A stretch of DNA of 64,000 bases from Acanthacorydalis orientalis (taxonomy: Eukaryota; Arthropoda; Insecta; Megaloptera; Corydalidae), in assembly GCA_034766995.1 (NCBI GenBank), contig CM068313.1:26187825-26251824 (forward strand), given 5' to 3'. Numbering within the stretch: the stretch's first letter is position 1; every line of letters starts with the position of its first letter. The translations under genes were made by a program, and so were the position numbers. The notes beneath the pieces are model-generated. The model made no database searches and was not told where the DNA came from. It was given only the letters and a program-made list of their open reading frames with translations. Below are positions 14,528 to 27,106 of this stretch, piece by piece.

Positions 14528-16443
14528 TGAACTGACATAATTGTTAGAATCAAAATAAGACAGACATGAGTAAAAGATAAATATAAGGAATAACAAAAGA
14601 ACAGAAAAAAATTAATACTAATATATTTTAGAGAAATGAAAAATATTGTTAAAATTTTTATGAAAATATATTTGCAATGCAAAACATTTATTTAAATAAA
14701 ATGTATTAGTTTATTTAAAATGTATAATTATTTACATAATATAACAAGTTGTAATCTATACACAGAAAACTTAAACTTTTTAAAAATTGATAAAATCATG
14801 TACTACTCGTAACTCCTAAAATCTGAAAAGGAAAAAAATTCACTCAATAATACATCGAGTAATTATAATAATATTTAAATTTTTTAGACTCATTTATTAA
14901 TAATAAAACATAAATTAATAATTATAATTTAAAAAAAAAAACATTTTTTTCATCAAACGCAGTATTTTTAAATCAAACATATATTATACAAACGTTATTT
15001 TAAAGTTTATATCTAAATATTCTTGTCTCTATGATTTTCAAAATCAATTTTAATTATACACAAAAAGTTCACGTTTAGAAAAATTTTAATATAAATTATC
15101 TTAAAGTGCATGTCACTATTATAATATCACAGATTAAGAATAGTTTGAACCATCATATTAAAATTATACGTTAGAACCGACAAAAACTGCATTCATGTTC
15201 CTCTTTTGTTGCAATAATGAGAAAACTTCTATTAATCTTTAATGATTTGCCTCTTAACTGGTGCATTTCTCTTTATTTTCTTATATCCTTTATATGGGTA
15301 TTTTTATGTTGCAGATAACAAATGCTTTTATGCTTCTTATTTTTTCATTACTGAAAAATTCTATCAAGATTTAAACTCATTATGCGTTCAATTAAAATTT
15401 ATGCTTGATGAAAAATAGTTATATACTATAAAGACGAATTCAAATTTATGACATAGTCAGTAGTCCAACATTATAATACTTTTATTATCACCTTTACATT
15501 GTTTTTACATTTATAAATCATTCTTATTTATTTTGTTTTTAAATAAACAATTTACTAATACATTAAATAATAAATTTAATTATCTCTTTGGAAAATATTT
15601 TATACAATTGATTATTAAAAATGTTACATTTAATTAAATATTGTATTCTAAGGAGGAAAGAAACATTAAAATCTAGACACTAAAACGATTTTCATAAGAA
15701 GATATCTTCAGTCTCAAGTATTTCACGTATTAATATTTTATTAACATTGTAATATTTTATTAATTATTAATATTCATAAATTTATTTTTAGGCTTTCTAT
15801 AAAAAAAACTTATTATTATACATTACATAAATAATAATATTTATAATGATGAAATTATTTATAAAAAAAATATACATATTAAAAATATTTATAATACATT
15901 TTCAAACACAGTTTAGGAAGCATTTAAAGAAGCGAATGAAAAATATAACACTGGCAATAATATTTAGTTAATGTAAAATTTACGTAATATCAAAATATAA
16001 TCTCTTTATTTTTCTTTTTTCACTCTATGATATTCAACAACAGAAATACACGTTTTTAATTTTTTGTAAATATTAACATTTCACTTTTTCTCGCTTATTA
16101 AACTGTTTGAAGTACAAATATATCACTGTCAAGTACACATTCAAATTTATGAGCCAAATATATAACTACATTATTTTATGTATTTTAGAAGAAAATATAT
16201 CGTCATTTTAAACGTTCCTTGTAATAGCTGGAATAAAATATTAAATTTTAAGACACTGTATATTTATAATACATTCTCATAAACTAATTAAATTGTTTGT
16301 CAGCTCTAAAAAACTCATTATAATTATTTTTTAAATCAATTAATAATTTTAATAGAAAAATAACTGATTAACAAATTACCACGAAATATTTTCTAGAAAA
16401 TTTTTAAACAGGAAGACAATCTTTATACATTTATCGTGAAAAT

Positions 16444-16448
<5 letters not shown>

Positions 16449-16494
<46 letters not shown>

Positions 16495-16581
16495 TATGTA
16501 TATGATATACATAAATAAAAATTGGTATTTATATATATATATATATGTGTGTGTGTATGTATATATATATATATATATATA
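16449..16581 (+). repeat. Two (AT)n tracts with (GT)n
   Basis: Pure AT at 16449-16488, then AT-GT-AT at 16531-16581, directly left of direct-repeat copy 1. Confidence 0.92.
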
Positions 16582-16604
16582 AGAATACCAAACTATAAGA
16601 TAAT

Positions 16605-16740
16605 ATACAATTTGTATTGGACGCAGTCATAAGAATTCTTTTTATATAAAAAATTCGCATTTCAAATACATATTCAGTTGAGTGTTTATTCGTTGAACGT
16701 AAGACAAAAATATTTTAAACTTTACTTCAAATTTTAAAAT
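16605..16740 (+). repeat. Diverged direct repeat, copy 1
   Basis: About 135 bases beginning ATACAATTTGTATT match a second segment at 19321..19453 in the same orientation. Shared blocks include TTCTTTTTATA, ATTCGCATTTCAAATAC and TGTTTATTC. The copies differ by many substitutions and small gaps. They may be two members of an unnamed interspersed repeat family or an old local duplication. Confidence 0.72.
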
Positions 16741-17189
16741 ACAATCCAGCCACAAAAATTCAATTGTGAAGATACAGTATTAATATCCTTTTATTATTAT
16801 CTTTTTGCATCATCCAGCTTCAATTTAATAACAAAATTTTCGACAGTATCTGTCTACATAAATAAAACAATAAAATTAACAAATTAGCAAGTTAACAAAC
16901 TTTATTTGAAATTAATGAAAATCCAATTCTTTGGAGAATATTCTAATGGAAAGCTATATTCTAATTCAAATTCGAAAATAAAATATTTACGTTACTGAAA
17001 ATTAACTACAAAACTGTTGTGTTGATATACAACTTGTTTGAACTTTACTGATATATAATTTATTATTATACAATTTACTTATCGTGAAAGTTGTACATAA
17101 GGATCTACTTCATTTTTAATTGAAATAATTAATTTGAATACGAACGGTAATTACTTTTGTAATTATTATCATTATTATGTTCCTTACAC

Positions 17190-17227
17190 TATATATGTGT
17201 GTGTATATATATGTATTTATGTATATG

Positions 17228-17265
<38 letters not shown>

Positions 17266-17306
17266 TGTATATATATGTATATATATATATATGAATATGT
17301 ATATAT
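17190..17306 (+). repeat. Degenerate (AT)n/(GTAT)n array
   Basis: AT runs broken by GTAT at short intervals over about 115 bases. Confidence 0.9.
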
Positions 17307-18038
17307 TGTAATCATGTAATTAACTTCAATTGTGTTTTATATTACATATGCATTATAACAATAATGACAATGTAATTAAAAGAAAATGTTAAACATTTGT
17401 AAAGAAGCACCCAAAAGAAACTATATCGACTAGTAACTATTGTTTAGATCACAACCAATTAGAATTAATTCAAATCAAATTTAATAGATTATTTACTTAT
17501 TCTAGCATAACAAATTAAATATGTTTTATAATTTTTAATACAATCTATGCTTGTATATATAAATTTCAATCATTAAATATAATTATAACAAAAAATATCA
17601 CGTCACATATAAATTAACTGTTTTCAGTATTTAAAAATGTACAAGTTTTCGAATTTTATTTTTCTAATTATATCTGTATGTGATTTTCATTTAATTTTAT
17701 TGTGTTTTTAGCTGAGATTTTCAACAGTAAACTACTATATTATCGCAATCTTAACAATAAAATTATATTCGAACTTAAACAATCAGTTATAAAACTTTCT
17801 TATACTAAACTAACATAATAATACACATACACGAAATTTCATTATAAAAGTATTTTTTCTCAATCATTTGAATGGAAATGAAATAAATATCTTCATATAA
17901 AACGTTTTTAAGAAATATATCTACTAACATCTGTTCAGGTTATCTGAAGAATTCTTCTTTTCAATCTTATTACGACTCCAGTCTCATTTCAAATATTACA
18001 AAAAATTACCAGAAAAACAAATTTACATACACACATGG

Positions 18039-18076
<38 letters not shown>

Positions 18077-18624
18077 CTTATTATGAACATCTTTTATTCT
18101 ACATTGAAATATCTCACACTCTATAAAAATGTATATTGTTGCAAGATATACTTTTTGTTTGAACTGAACGTAGATATAAATCGAAACGATAGGATCAAAC
18201 GAAGCGAGGGACGTGACGGGAGAGTTTATTGGTGCAATTTTTTATTTTATAAAAAAGTTTCACGGTTTCGATATGCGCTCTAACGTACATCTGTAATTGG
18301 ACCTTGTCAAACACAATTGATTACGGTTTACTTTAATAGTATTGTCCCATAACTCTTTCCGTTACTGAACTCATATTGGATTAATGGCATATTTGATTAA
18401 TGTTCATTTCAAACAAGTGATCAAAATCAAATTGTATTATACAACTATGTGCCTTTATCAAGCTTTTGAACTAGGGTTTTAAAATATAAATTTTTATTTT
18501 TTCTTCTAATACTAAAAAAGCATAATAATTATTTCACGTTGCATTTTTATGGAGTATACACAACTCAGACTTTTTATAATACACAATAGCAATATATAAT
18601 AAAATTTATATAGAATATAGAGTA

Positions 18625-18658
<34 letters not shown>

Positions 18659-18944
18659 TATTACTTGAATATATCCACATTTGATGAGTAAAATGATATT
18701 ATAATTAATTAAAATTATTTTATTTTTCATATTGAAAAAATTAAATATAATAGTTTGAATATCAAAATAAAGATGAACTATTTCATATAATATAGTTGTT
18801 ATTTTTATTTTTGTCTTCTTAAAATTTTCTTGACTAAAAAAATAACTTCGTTTCTGATTATCACAATATTATTTTAAAATATATATTTAACTGTAACTAA
18901 ATGTTTTTATAATATATTATAATTAATCTATATACAAATATGCT

Positions 18945-18995
<51 letters not shown>

Positions 18996-19320
18996 GTATG
19001 TATATAATATATATTTTTTGCAATCTAACAGAGAATGGTTATAACCTTCCATAGATATCATTCTATATTTTTTAAAAAGTATGTAAAGATGGAAATTTAA
19101 ACAAAGAAAATAGATATTATTAGTTTGAAATAATAAACAAATATTAATTAACAAAAATGATTTTGTTTAAACATATCTCTTTCACCTTTGTGTTAATCTA
19201 AAAATTAAATATAAGAAAAATTTATTATCCAATTGTAGTACATACAATTTAAAAAAATATTTTAAAATTCTCTAAAAATTCGTCTTTTATTAGTTTTCAT
19301 CTACTGGAGTATAAGTTTAT

Positions 19321-19453
19321 ATACAATTTGTATTCAACTCACTCTAGAGTGTTCTTTTTATACAAATAATTCGCATTTCAAATACGTATTTAGATGTGTT
19401 TATTCTACGAATATAAGATAAAAACATTTTGAATTCAAATTCAAATTTCAAAT
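19321..19453 (+). repeat. Diverged direct repeat, copy 2
   Basis: This is the partner of 16605..16740, about 2.7 kb away in the same orientation. It shares ATACAATTTGTATT at its left end and ATTCGCATTTCAAATAC in the core. No terminal inverted repeats or target duplications are evident around either copy. Confidence 0.72.
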
Positions 19454-19868
19454 TACCAACTAGAAAAAAATAGTATATTGATCTATAAATTATATTCAGT
19501 TCGCTTTTTAATTCTCTGTATTCAAACTGTACTATATAATAAAAAGTTTTTATTTTTCAACTACGATTACCTCTCTCAAAATGGATAAATTGACGAATTG
19601 TTAATAAAGTATTCAATCTAACAAATTTAAAATTAGTTTTTATAAGAAATTTCCATGAAAAATATTCATCTTCATTGAAATTTAGTGTTTATTTCATGTA
19701 TAAAATAATTCTTTGAAAATGTAAACATTTTCGACATTATTCATTAGATAAAAAAATGTGATGATGTTTTACCTCTAATGGACTCAATGGACCTGTAATG
19801 TAAGTTAATTCTACTAAAAACTAATTTATTACTCTAAGTAAATAAATACATTTTTGTAATAAATACAA

Positions 19869-19923
<55 letters not shown>
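19869..19923 (+). repeat. (AC)8(AT)19 compound microsatellite
   Basis: A pure AC run passes directly into a pure AT run. Confidence 0.94.
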
Positions 19924-19925
<2 letters not shown>

Positions 19926-20076
19926 TAAAAACGACAGAGATATTAAAAAACATTTTTTTGTATTTAGCAGTCAAAACGTTTCCGAAAGATTAAAAAACAA
20001 TATTAATGGAATATAGTTTAAATATACTAAAAGTTAAACAAATATATCATATAAAAATGTATAGACGTATATATAC

Positions 20077-20233
20077 CGAACTCGGTCGATTGTCTATCGA
20101 ATGGAGGCGCTAGTAGTAGAATGAAGGAACTTCTGCGTGAAGGTTGATGCGCGCAATTCTCAGTACTACAATATCTGCTAAGTACAGGATGTACTAACAA
20201 AATGAACGTAACCAAGGCAATGAGGACTTTCAG
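20077..20233 (-). other. Candidate exon: signal-peptide-like, Cys-containing frame without ATG
   Basis: A minus-strand frame in a locally G+C-rich island reads LKVLIALVTFILLVHPVLS from a CTG at 20233, a near-perfect secretory signal shape (one Lys, a hydrophobic core, Pro-Val-Leu-Ser before a cut). RYCSTENCAHQPSRRSSF follows, with two Cys and a dibasic Arg-Arg. The frame passes TTC G|GTATAT, where GT (20076-20075) would be a phase-1 donor, exactly where base composition drops to AT repeat. Upstream in-frame stops (TGA at 20251-20249, TAG at 20263-20261) limit the N-terminus. There is no ATG, so translation would need CUG initiation (A at -3), an upstream exon joined near GAAAG|TC, or the frame may be chance or a decayed gene. 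I recognise no family. Confidence 0.25.
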
Positions 20234-20375
20234 ATTAGAATACCTCGGTCACGTGTTTTTCTATTCGTAGCGCGTTCCGTGCAGAAATCGCCGACTGAAA
20301 CTCGAACAATCACTTTTCGCTGCCTCCAAACACCGGAGTTCAGTCTCCTTCTTATAGCCTCCTTGATATACATAT
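20230..20375 (-). promoter_or_regulatory. G+C-rich island with TATA-like box, Inr-like motif and palindromic E-box
   Basis: This 150-base island contrasts sharply with its flanks. On the minus strand it contains CTATAAGAAGG (TATAAG at 20356-20351), a TTTCAGTCGG motif that resembles the arthropod TCAGT cap site (20300-20291), and CACGTG at 20250-20255, the palindromic E-box bound by Myc/Max/USF-type bHLH factors. A possible 5' splice site GAG|GTATTC lies near 20244. The TATA-to-Inr spacing (about 60 bases) is too long for a textbook core promoter. A promoter or first exon for a minus-strand transcript is inferred, not shown. Confidence 0.25.
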
Positions 20376-20384
20376 CTTATACAT

Positions 20385-20430
<46 letters not shown>

Positions 20431-20520
20431 AGGTATGTAGGTATGTGTGTGCATGTGTATGTATGTAAGTATATGTGTGTGGATAAGTGAGGGCGTATAT
20501 GTCTATGTATATATAAACGT
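20385..20520 (+). repeat. (AC)n(AT)n followed by degenerate GTAT/GTGT
   Basis: The repeat borders the G+C-rich island at 20077..20375 on its upstream (minus-strand) side. Confidence 0.9.
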
Positions 20521-20850
20521 ATTTGTATTTATTTAATCTTGTATATTGCACCATTATTTGCTATACTAGCCACGTTCGCGTCATCCATTACAAATTATAT
20601 TTCCACAATTTTTTTATTTCATTTGTGGTGTACTTGAACGTTTATATATTTGTCTAACACAACTTCAATATTAAAGTGTAAACTTTAATATTACATACAA
20701 ATTTCATATCTTTTAATTCCTTGAGGTTCAGAGTATGAAAAGTTTAATAAACTTTTGGCATTAAATGATAGTTGGTAAATTGGCTTTGAATCCTCTTGTA
20801 AAACAAAAAAAAAACACATTTAATGAAAATATGTATTTTTTTGTTTGTGT

Positions 20851-20890
<40 letters not shown>

Positions 20891-21429
20891 AAAGTGGATT
20901 GTGGTAACATATTTAGTACAATGATTTGTAGTAATAACAATAATTTTATATTATTTTTCTTTTTCAAAATAGATGAAAATTCTTTCAAAATTTACATGTA
21001 CGTATGTGTATATATATATATATATATTACAAATTCTTATTTTCAGATTTTTTACATTCATGCAAGTGTTTATTTCAAACGATATAACACAGTAAATAAC
21101 GACCAAAACATATAAAATGAACTATCACAATAACTAATTTATTAACGCGTTGAATTTTTCAAAGCTCTCGTTACCCTGCCACACTTGTTATCAGTGGCCA
21201 CCACTTTCAGCTCTTATTACACTACTCCATGTAGTCGTTATTCCCATCGACATGACAAAGAACTTTCATAAACTACTCAATCACTGATGTTTAATTAATA
21301 TTAATAGCTAATAGATATCATATGCAGATATGTTAATATGTATATAATACAAGGATTCATAAGCTAAAGCTTTTTATATTTAAAGATAGCTTTTGAAGAA
21401 CGATATTACTGGTTAAAGAAAGAAACAAC

Positions 21430-21479
<50 letters not shown>

Positions 21480-21729
21480 AATCGCAAAAACTATTAAAAA
21501 AAATTATAATGTTTTAATTACTCAAATTTAATCGAACTGCATTATAAGTATGAACTTCATCATGTTATTTTTTTAATTATAATAAATTACAAAATGTTAG
21601 TAAGTTATAAATTTCATTAATCAGAAATATTTTATTTTTTTTCAGATATATCAGTCTCTTTTCAAACTATAAAAGCATTTTTAAATTTAATAGTATATCT
21701 AATTTATATTTTGAAAATTATCACAATAA

Positions 21730-21879
21730 ATGAATCCATTTGAGGTCGTAAATACAATAATTTGTCGTCAAACTCTCAGGTCAATACTATCTGTCGTTTG
21801 CAAGTGCCAGATGTACAGCGCGAACTTTTCAGCGGTTAAAGATGAATTGCAGGGATTTGCTGCGCTTTTTGAATTGTAA
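21730..21879 (+). CDS. Candidate small ORF, 49 aa, in a G+C-richer island
   Basis: An ATG at 21730 opens 49 codons ending at TAA 21877. The product starts MNPFEVVNTIICRQTLRSIL, has Cys-Lys-Cys in the middle and ends DELQGFAALFEL, which would form an amphipathic helix. A second frame through the same island is also open for about 40 codons, so openness mainly reflects local composition. No family is recognised and the start context (T at -3) is weak. It is listed because it is one of few ATG frames here not made of AT repeats. Confidence 0.17.
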   Translation: MNPFEVVNTIICRQTLRSILSVVCKCQMYSANFSAVKDELQGFAALFEL

Positions 21880-22237
21880 CGAGACTGAATAAATAGTTCT
21901 GACAACCATAACAAACTTATTTAAAAAACAAAAAAAAATAACAATACTATAACATCTGCATACGAAATAGCAAAGAGGAATTGAAATATTGTTATGTCAA
22001 AATGTGTTGCATATGTTGTATGTGTATCTGAAATATATTTCCTTTCAAAAATGAAACAAATTCTTGTTTACATCGGCTCTCACCAATGTATACTTCGATA
22101 TTTTTTTTTATTTTTAACTCGGTTGTTATTCGAAGCGATTATCCACCAATTTCATAACTTTACTGTATAAAAAATGTATCATTTAACCTACATTTTAATA
22201 TTATTTTTATTTATGTACAAAGATGAATTCATGTATA

Positions 22238-22240
<3 letters not shown>

Positions 22241-22285
<45 letters not shown>

Positions 22286-22315
22286 TTTTTATATATGCAT
22301 ATATATATATATATA
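22241..22315 (+). repeat. Interrupted (AT)n microsatellite
   Basis: Two AT runs separated by GCATTTTTATATATGC, itself nearly palindromic. Confidence 0.9.
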
Positions 22316-23366
22316 TTAGCATATGTGTGTGCTTACTTATGTATGTTGTGCATATAGGTATATAAATAATAGCATATAGTCAAAATTTAACAACCAGTGA
22401 ACCTATTTATTTAGATAAAAACCTGTATTCAACACGAAACAGATTATTTGTTCTAAATAATAATTTATTCTCCTATTATATATATATATATATAAATTAA
22501 ATTTACAAACGACACAAATAACCATAAATATACAAATAACTGCTGACATCTATAATTTTTATGAATTAAACATGGCTATTTAATTTATATATTATAGAAA
22601 TATATAAATTTCTTACATAATAACTAACAGATTAATAAAATGATATATTTTTCAAAAATTATGTATATATTTAAGTCATCAAGTTGGTATTATTGAATAT
22701 TTCGAAGAAAGTGTAATCATAATAAAAATCTATTAATAATAAATATATCTTTAACAGAAATCCACTTGCAATAAGAAATTTCATTCATTTATATTAAAAA
22801 TATATTTGTTATAAACGATTTTTTATTTTTGGAGAATTATGTAGAAAAACACGAAAAGAACTGCAATCTTATAGAAGAAAATAAATTACAAAGCAAATTT
22901 GAAATATATAACACTGCTTCTGTGAAAATATCATTGCGTATTTTTTTAAATAAAAATTGTAAACGTGCGATTTGGATTAATACGATACTGTTAATTTACA
23001 TGACTAATAAAAGAGTATTTAAGAAAATGTTTTATTATATTATATAAATATCTCTTACGTCATATTCTAATCATTAATGAAAATGATTCTACATTTCCTT
23101 AAATACTGAATAAATATCAATATTTGAGCACTAGTGGCGTTTTCAATAATTAACTATACTTAATTTTGATAACACATCATTATTGATGTTATTGAATTAT
23201 TCATCTTTCAATCTATAAACCTGTCAATAGTAGTTAAATTTGTGTATTGACTGAAAATTAGTAAATTGATGCTAATAAACCATTAAGTCATGTCATATAA
23301 CAGTATAGTAAATTATCTGTCTATCATACCAATACACTTTAGAATGTAATTTACACTAAAAATACC

Positions 23367-23384
23367 TATATATATATATATATA

Positions 23385-23431
<47 letters not shown>
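23367..23431 (+). repeat. (AT)n with one CC break
   Basis: TACC followed by AT run occurs twice at the left side, then a pure AT run. Confidence 0.92.
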
Positions 23432-23435
<4 letters not shown>

Positions 23436-24001
23436 GACTATAAAATAATGTTCATATATCATAAACTGACAAATTCTTTATTAAAAATATTATACTTGTA
23501 TACTGCATACCGTATAACAATTGTTTATTTTTATTTCTCTATTTCTATTATGAAATCAACAAGACGATGCATATCTTGATAAAAGAGTCTTATTTGATTT
23601 TTTTAATAATAATATATTAAAAAAAATTAAAAATAAGAAAAGAAGTCTGTTGAAATTTCATAAACTCTAAAAAATTTCTATAAATATTAAAATAGAAACA
23701 GATTATTACAGATATTATTAATATCTGTAATATCAGTCTTAACTTTTTTGAAAAAACATTAACTCAAAAATAATTTGTTCCTGATTAACAACTTCACAAT
23801 TATATTACCATTCATCTTAGATAACAAGTCTATATACTGAAATATATAATCAATAATATAGAAACGTCATTCACATCGAGTAACAAATTGAAGCCTAATA
23901 CATTTCCTCGCTAACGAAGAAACATGATTAATTGAACTTTTCTTATAACATTTATAATTAAATCTTTAATAATAGTAACCTATATCAACAGCTACGAACA
24001 A

Positions 24002-24052
<51 letters not shown>

Positions 24053-24484
24053 ATCCATTAAAAAATAGATAAAAAAATCTAGATAATTTATGGTTTAGAA
24101 CTCTTTAAAATAATTACTAATCTTAATGAAACTAAGAACGATTCGAAATAACATATTTGAATAAAATAAAAATTAATTCAGTTATAGTAGAGAAATTTTT
24201 TAGCACTTTATTGGCATCTGGCTAACAATAAAAATAGATTTGAATTTTTAAAAAAATGTACCTTTATTTACCAATAAATATAAATAATCTCTATTAAAAT
24301 TAACATGAATTATATAAATGTCTCGTTATTATTGATTATATATTCATTACTTAAAAAAATATATTGCCCTTATCATTAAGATAGATGTTAATAGTTAAAA
24401 ATAATTAATATTGATCAGTACTACTGTCAAAATATTGAATTGAAGATTTATTTCATTAGCTGATATTTATAAAATATTGCTTAT

Positions 24485-24522
<38 letters not shown>

Positions 24523-25132
24523 GAATAATTTCTAGCACACAGTTTAATCACATCAATTACAAAATCAATACTATTCCTAAGAGAATGATTCTTTTCGTAA
24601 TTAATAAACCAGTAAATCATAGGGAATTAAACTAAACCAATATTTGAATAATACATACGTATATACTTAAAAATTATTATTTTAGAAGTAAATATCACAA
24701 ACTTATTTATTAACATGTTATAATTCAATAAATATTAAAAGTATCTTCTATAACGATTTAAGCACAACATGATGACGTTACCAAAGACAAACAAAAAATA
24801 ATAATACGATTTTTATTCATATTTCATAACAATTTATTTTTGAACATAGCTCTGTAATGATGAAAAATGTTTTATTAAATATTTTTTTTATAATAGCAAT
24901 ATATTTTAATTTTTCTTCGAAATTCATTAAATTATATCGTTAACAGTAACAAAGACAGAACTAATTTAAAACAAACGTTAAACAGAAGATTTTATAAGCT
25001 ATATAATGGTTTCTACTCGATTCCCAAGTGTGTTCATATATACTCGAAAGGCGATAAGACCATACGGTGTTAAATTACCACATTGTTATATATCCTTCAA
25101 TAATAATAATATACGATGCTTGCAACTGTATC

Positions 25133-25163
<31 letters not shown>

Positions 25164-26385
25164 ACTGACAAATGAAATTAATTATATTTACTTTTCAAGT
25201 AAATAATTGAAAAATTCGTTAAAATATGATATATATATATATACATTCATTTTTAAGGATCTTACATATGCACTTATTAATCAATGAATGTAAATAAAAT
25301 CATTATTTGTATGCTTATTGTACTTTTTTTAATATCCGCGCAAATCACCAATGTGAGTTACTGAATTTAAATTCAGCACTATATATGAATAGCAATGTTT
25401 AGTATAAAGTACAAAATTTAGTCATGTCTTTAATCGAATAAATAGAAAATAATCCTATTTACTCGTGCGAGTAGATACTTGTTATTCACGCATAGATGAA
25501 CTAACATGACGACATGAAACTTAGTTGCTGCATTAGAAATTTTAATTCAGATCCACATTTAGGTACAAATTTAATGTTATATAATTTAAGCGAATTAATT
25601 ATTTCTCATTACGAAATATTAATCATAGAAGGCAAACATGTAAAATCATCAACTAAACAATTAATTGCTAAAAACAATAATGTCTTTCTAAAAATACAAA
25701 ATCTGACAGGAATGCCATGAAAGTAATAATCAATAAGGTTAATTTGAAATATTATACAGAACAACCTTGAACTTAAAAATGATTTTTATCCATTTTTACA
25801 TATTATTATTTTACATATTACTGATATTTTGAGTTTTTCATTCAAGCACATTACCTTTTCGGTTATCGATCTTTTTATCGGGGTAAGATATTGTCATCTT
25901 ATCCTACGTTTTGAGAGAATGAGTTTGTGTACTATACCTGATTTTGGTATTTAATTCTAGAATAATATTAAAAAAACAACTATTTACGTCACTAATTACC
26001 AAACTTCACATAGAACTTAAATCACATCTTAATTAATTCAAAAATGCACTTAGTCTTTCAATGTTTATTAGACTCAAACGAACACTATCACGTTGAGCTT
26101 CACACTGAATACTGACAGAGGAACATGTAATAAATTGGTATGTTGCACATTGATACTGTACTTATATTCAGAGTATATCACATAATTTAACTTAATAGTT
26201 TGTAGTCAAACCCGAATACACAATGAAATAATTCCATCGTTTCAGACTCTTTCCCTTATATAATAAATTAAATTCGTTTGATTTATATGTGTACTCCCTA
26301 ACTATTAATGCAAATTTTACAATCGGTCACTAAAAGATGATGCATTAAAAAAATGCTTAACACAACTTTGCATCATATTATTTAA

Positions 26386-26429
<44 letters not shown>

Positions 26430-26440
26430 AATATATATAT

Positions 26441-26500
26441 ATATGTATATACATATGTATATATGTATATACATATGTATATATGTATATACGTATGTAT
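26441..26500 (+). repeat. 20-bp minisatellite, 3 units, each nearly palindromic
   Basis: The unit ATATGTATATACATATGTAT repeats three times without spacing; the third unit has one change (ACGTATGTAT). Each unit contains the palindromes GTATATAC and ACATATGT, so the array could fold into several small hairpins. Confidence 0.9.
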
Positions 26501-26685
26501 ATATATAATTTGTATATATATATATAAATATATATAATTTAATATTAGTTAAATCTTAATATATTTAATTTCAAATACTCTGAATAAATTGTAGCCTGCA
26601 TAAATAACTAACAATTAATTATTACCAAACACATAAATCACGCTAATAAGACGTATATATCAGAGAAAAGTTAAAATAAAGTTTA

Positions 26686-26688
<3 letters not shown>

Positions 26689-26756
<68 letters not shown>
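26689..26756 (+). repeat. (TA)34 microsatellite
   Basis: 68 bases of uninterrupted alternating TA. Confidence 0.95.
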
Positions 26757-26758
<2 letters not shown>

Positions 26759-26996
26759 GATATTTAACTGATAAAACATAAGACATACATATTTTTTCGT
26801 ATTTTCTGTAAGATGTAATTAAAGTATTTGCCTTAAATGAATCAATTAAGGCACATTTACAGTAATCCATATTTTGTGTAAATTCATAAAAACTAAAATC
26901 TATTTATCAAAATTTATCAACGAGTCATATAGATATTGATTAATGAAAAGATAATTTTTTATTCTATATAATCATTTATAGATTTTTTAATTACTC

Positions 26997-27106
<110 letters not shown>

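Larger units (their letters stand above)
16741..25000. other. AT-rich DNA with islands around 18.2, 20.2, 21.2 and 21.8 kb
   Basis: Between the listed repeats lie four short G+C-richer patches: 18165-18330, 20077-20375, 21150-21300 and 21755-21895. Two are annotated separately as candidate coding segments. From 22400 to 25000 I see only AT-rich sequence and (AT)n tracts (24004-24050, 24488-24520). Confidence 0.5.

Noticed and set aside
14399..14682. Overlapping minus-strand ORFs rich in Ile-Tyr
   Set aside because: They are translations of the (AT)36 microsatellite. The same applies to the Tyr-Ile frames at 12149, 17134, 22174, 26643, 38337, 41446, 44401, 46366, 59090, 59293 and others.
25514..25720. 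68-codon plus-strand ORF with ATG-like start and ordinary-looking residues
   Set aside because: No family resemblance, splice signals or local composition change; considered chance.
25876..25906. GGGTAAGAT/ATCTTATCC stem-loop as a possible microRNA hairpin
   Set aside because: The stem is only nine pairs with one mismatch, far shorter than a pre-miRNA.
26391..26540. Regular repeat array resembling a CRISPR
   Set aside because: Units are 20 bases with no spacers and consist of AT/GTAT microsatellite sequence in an animal genome.
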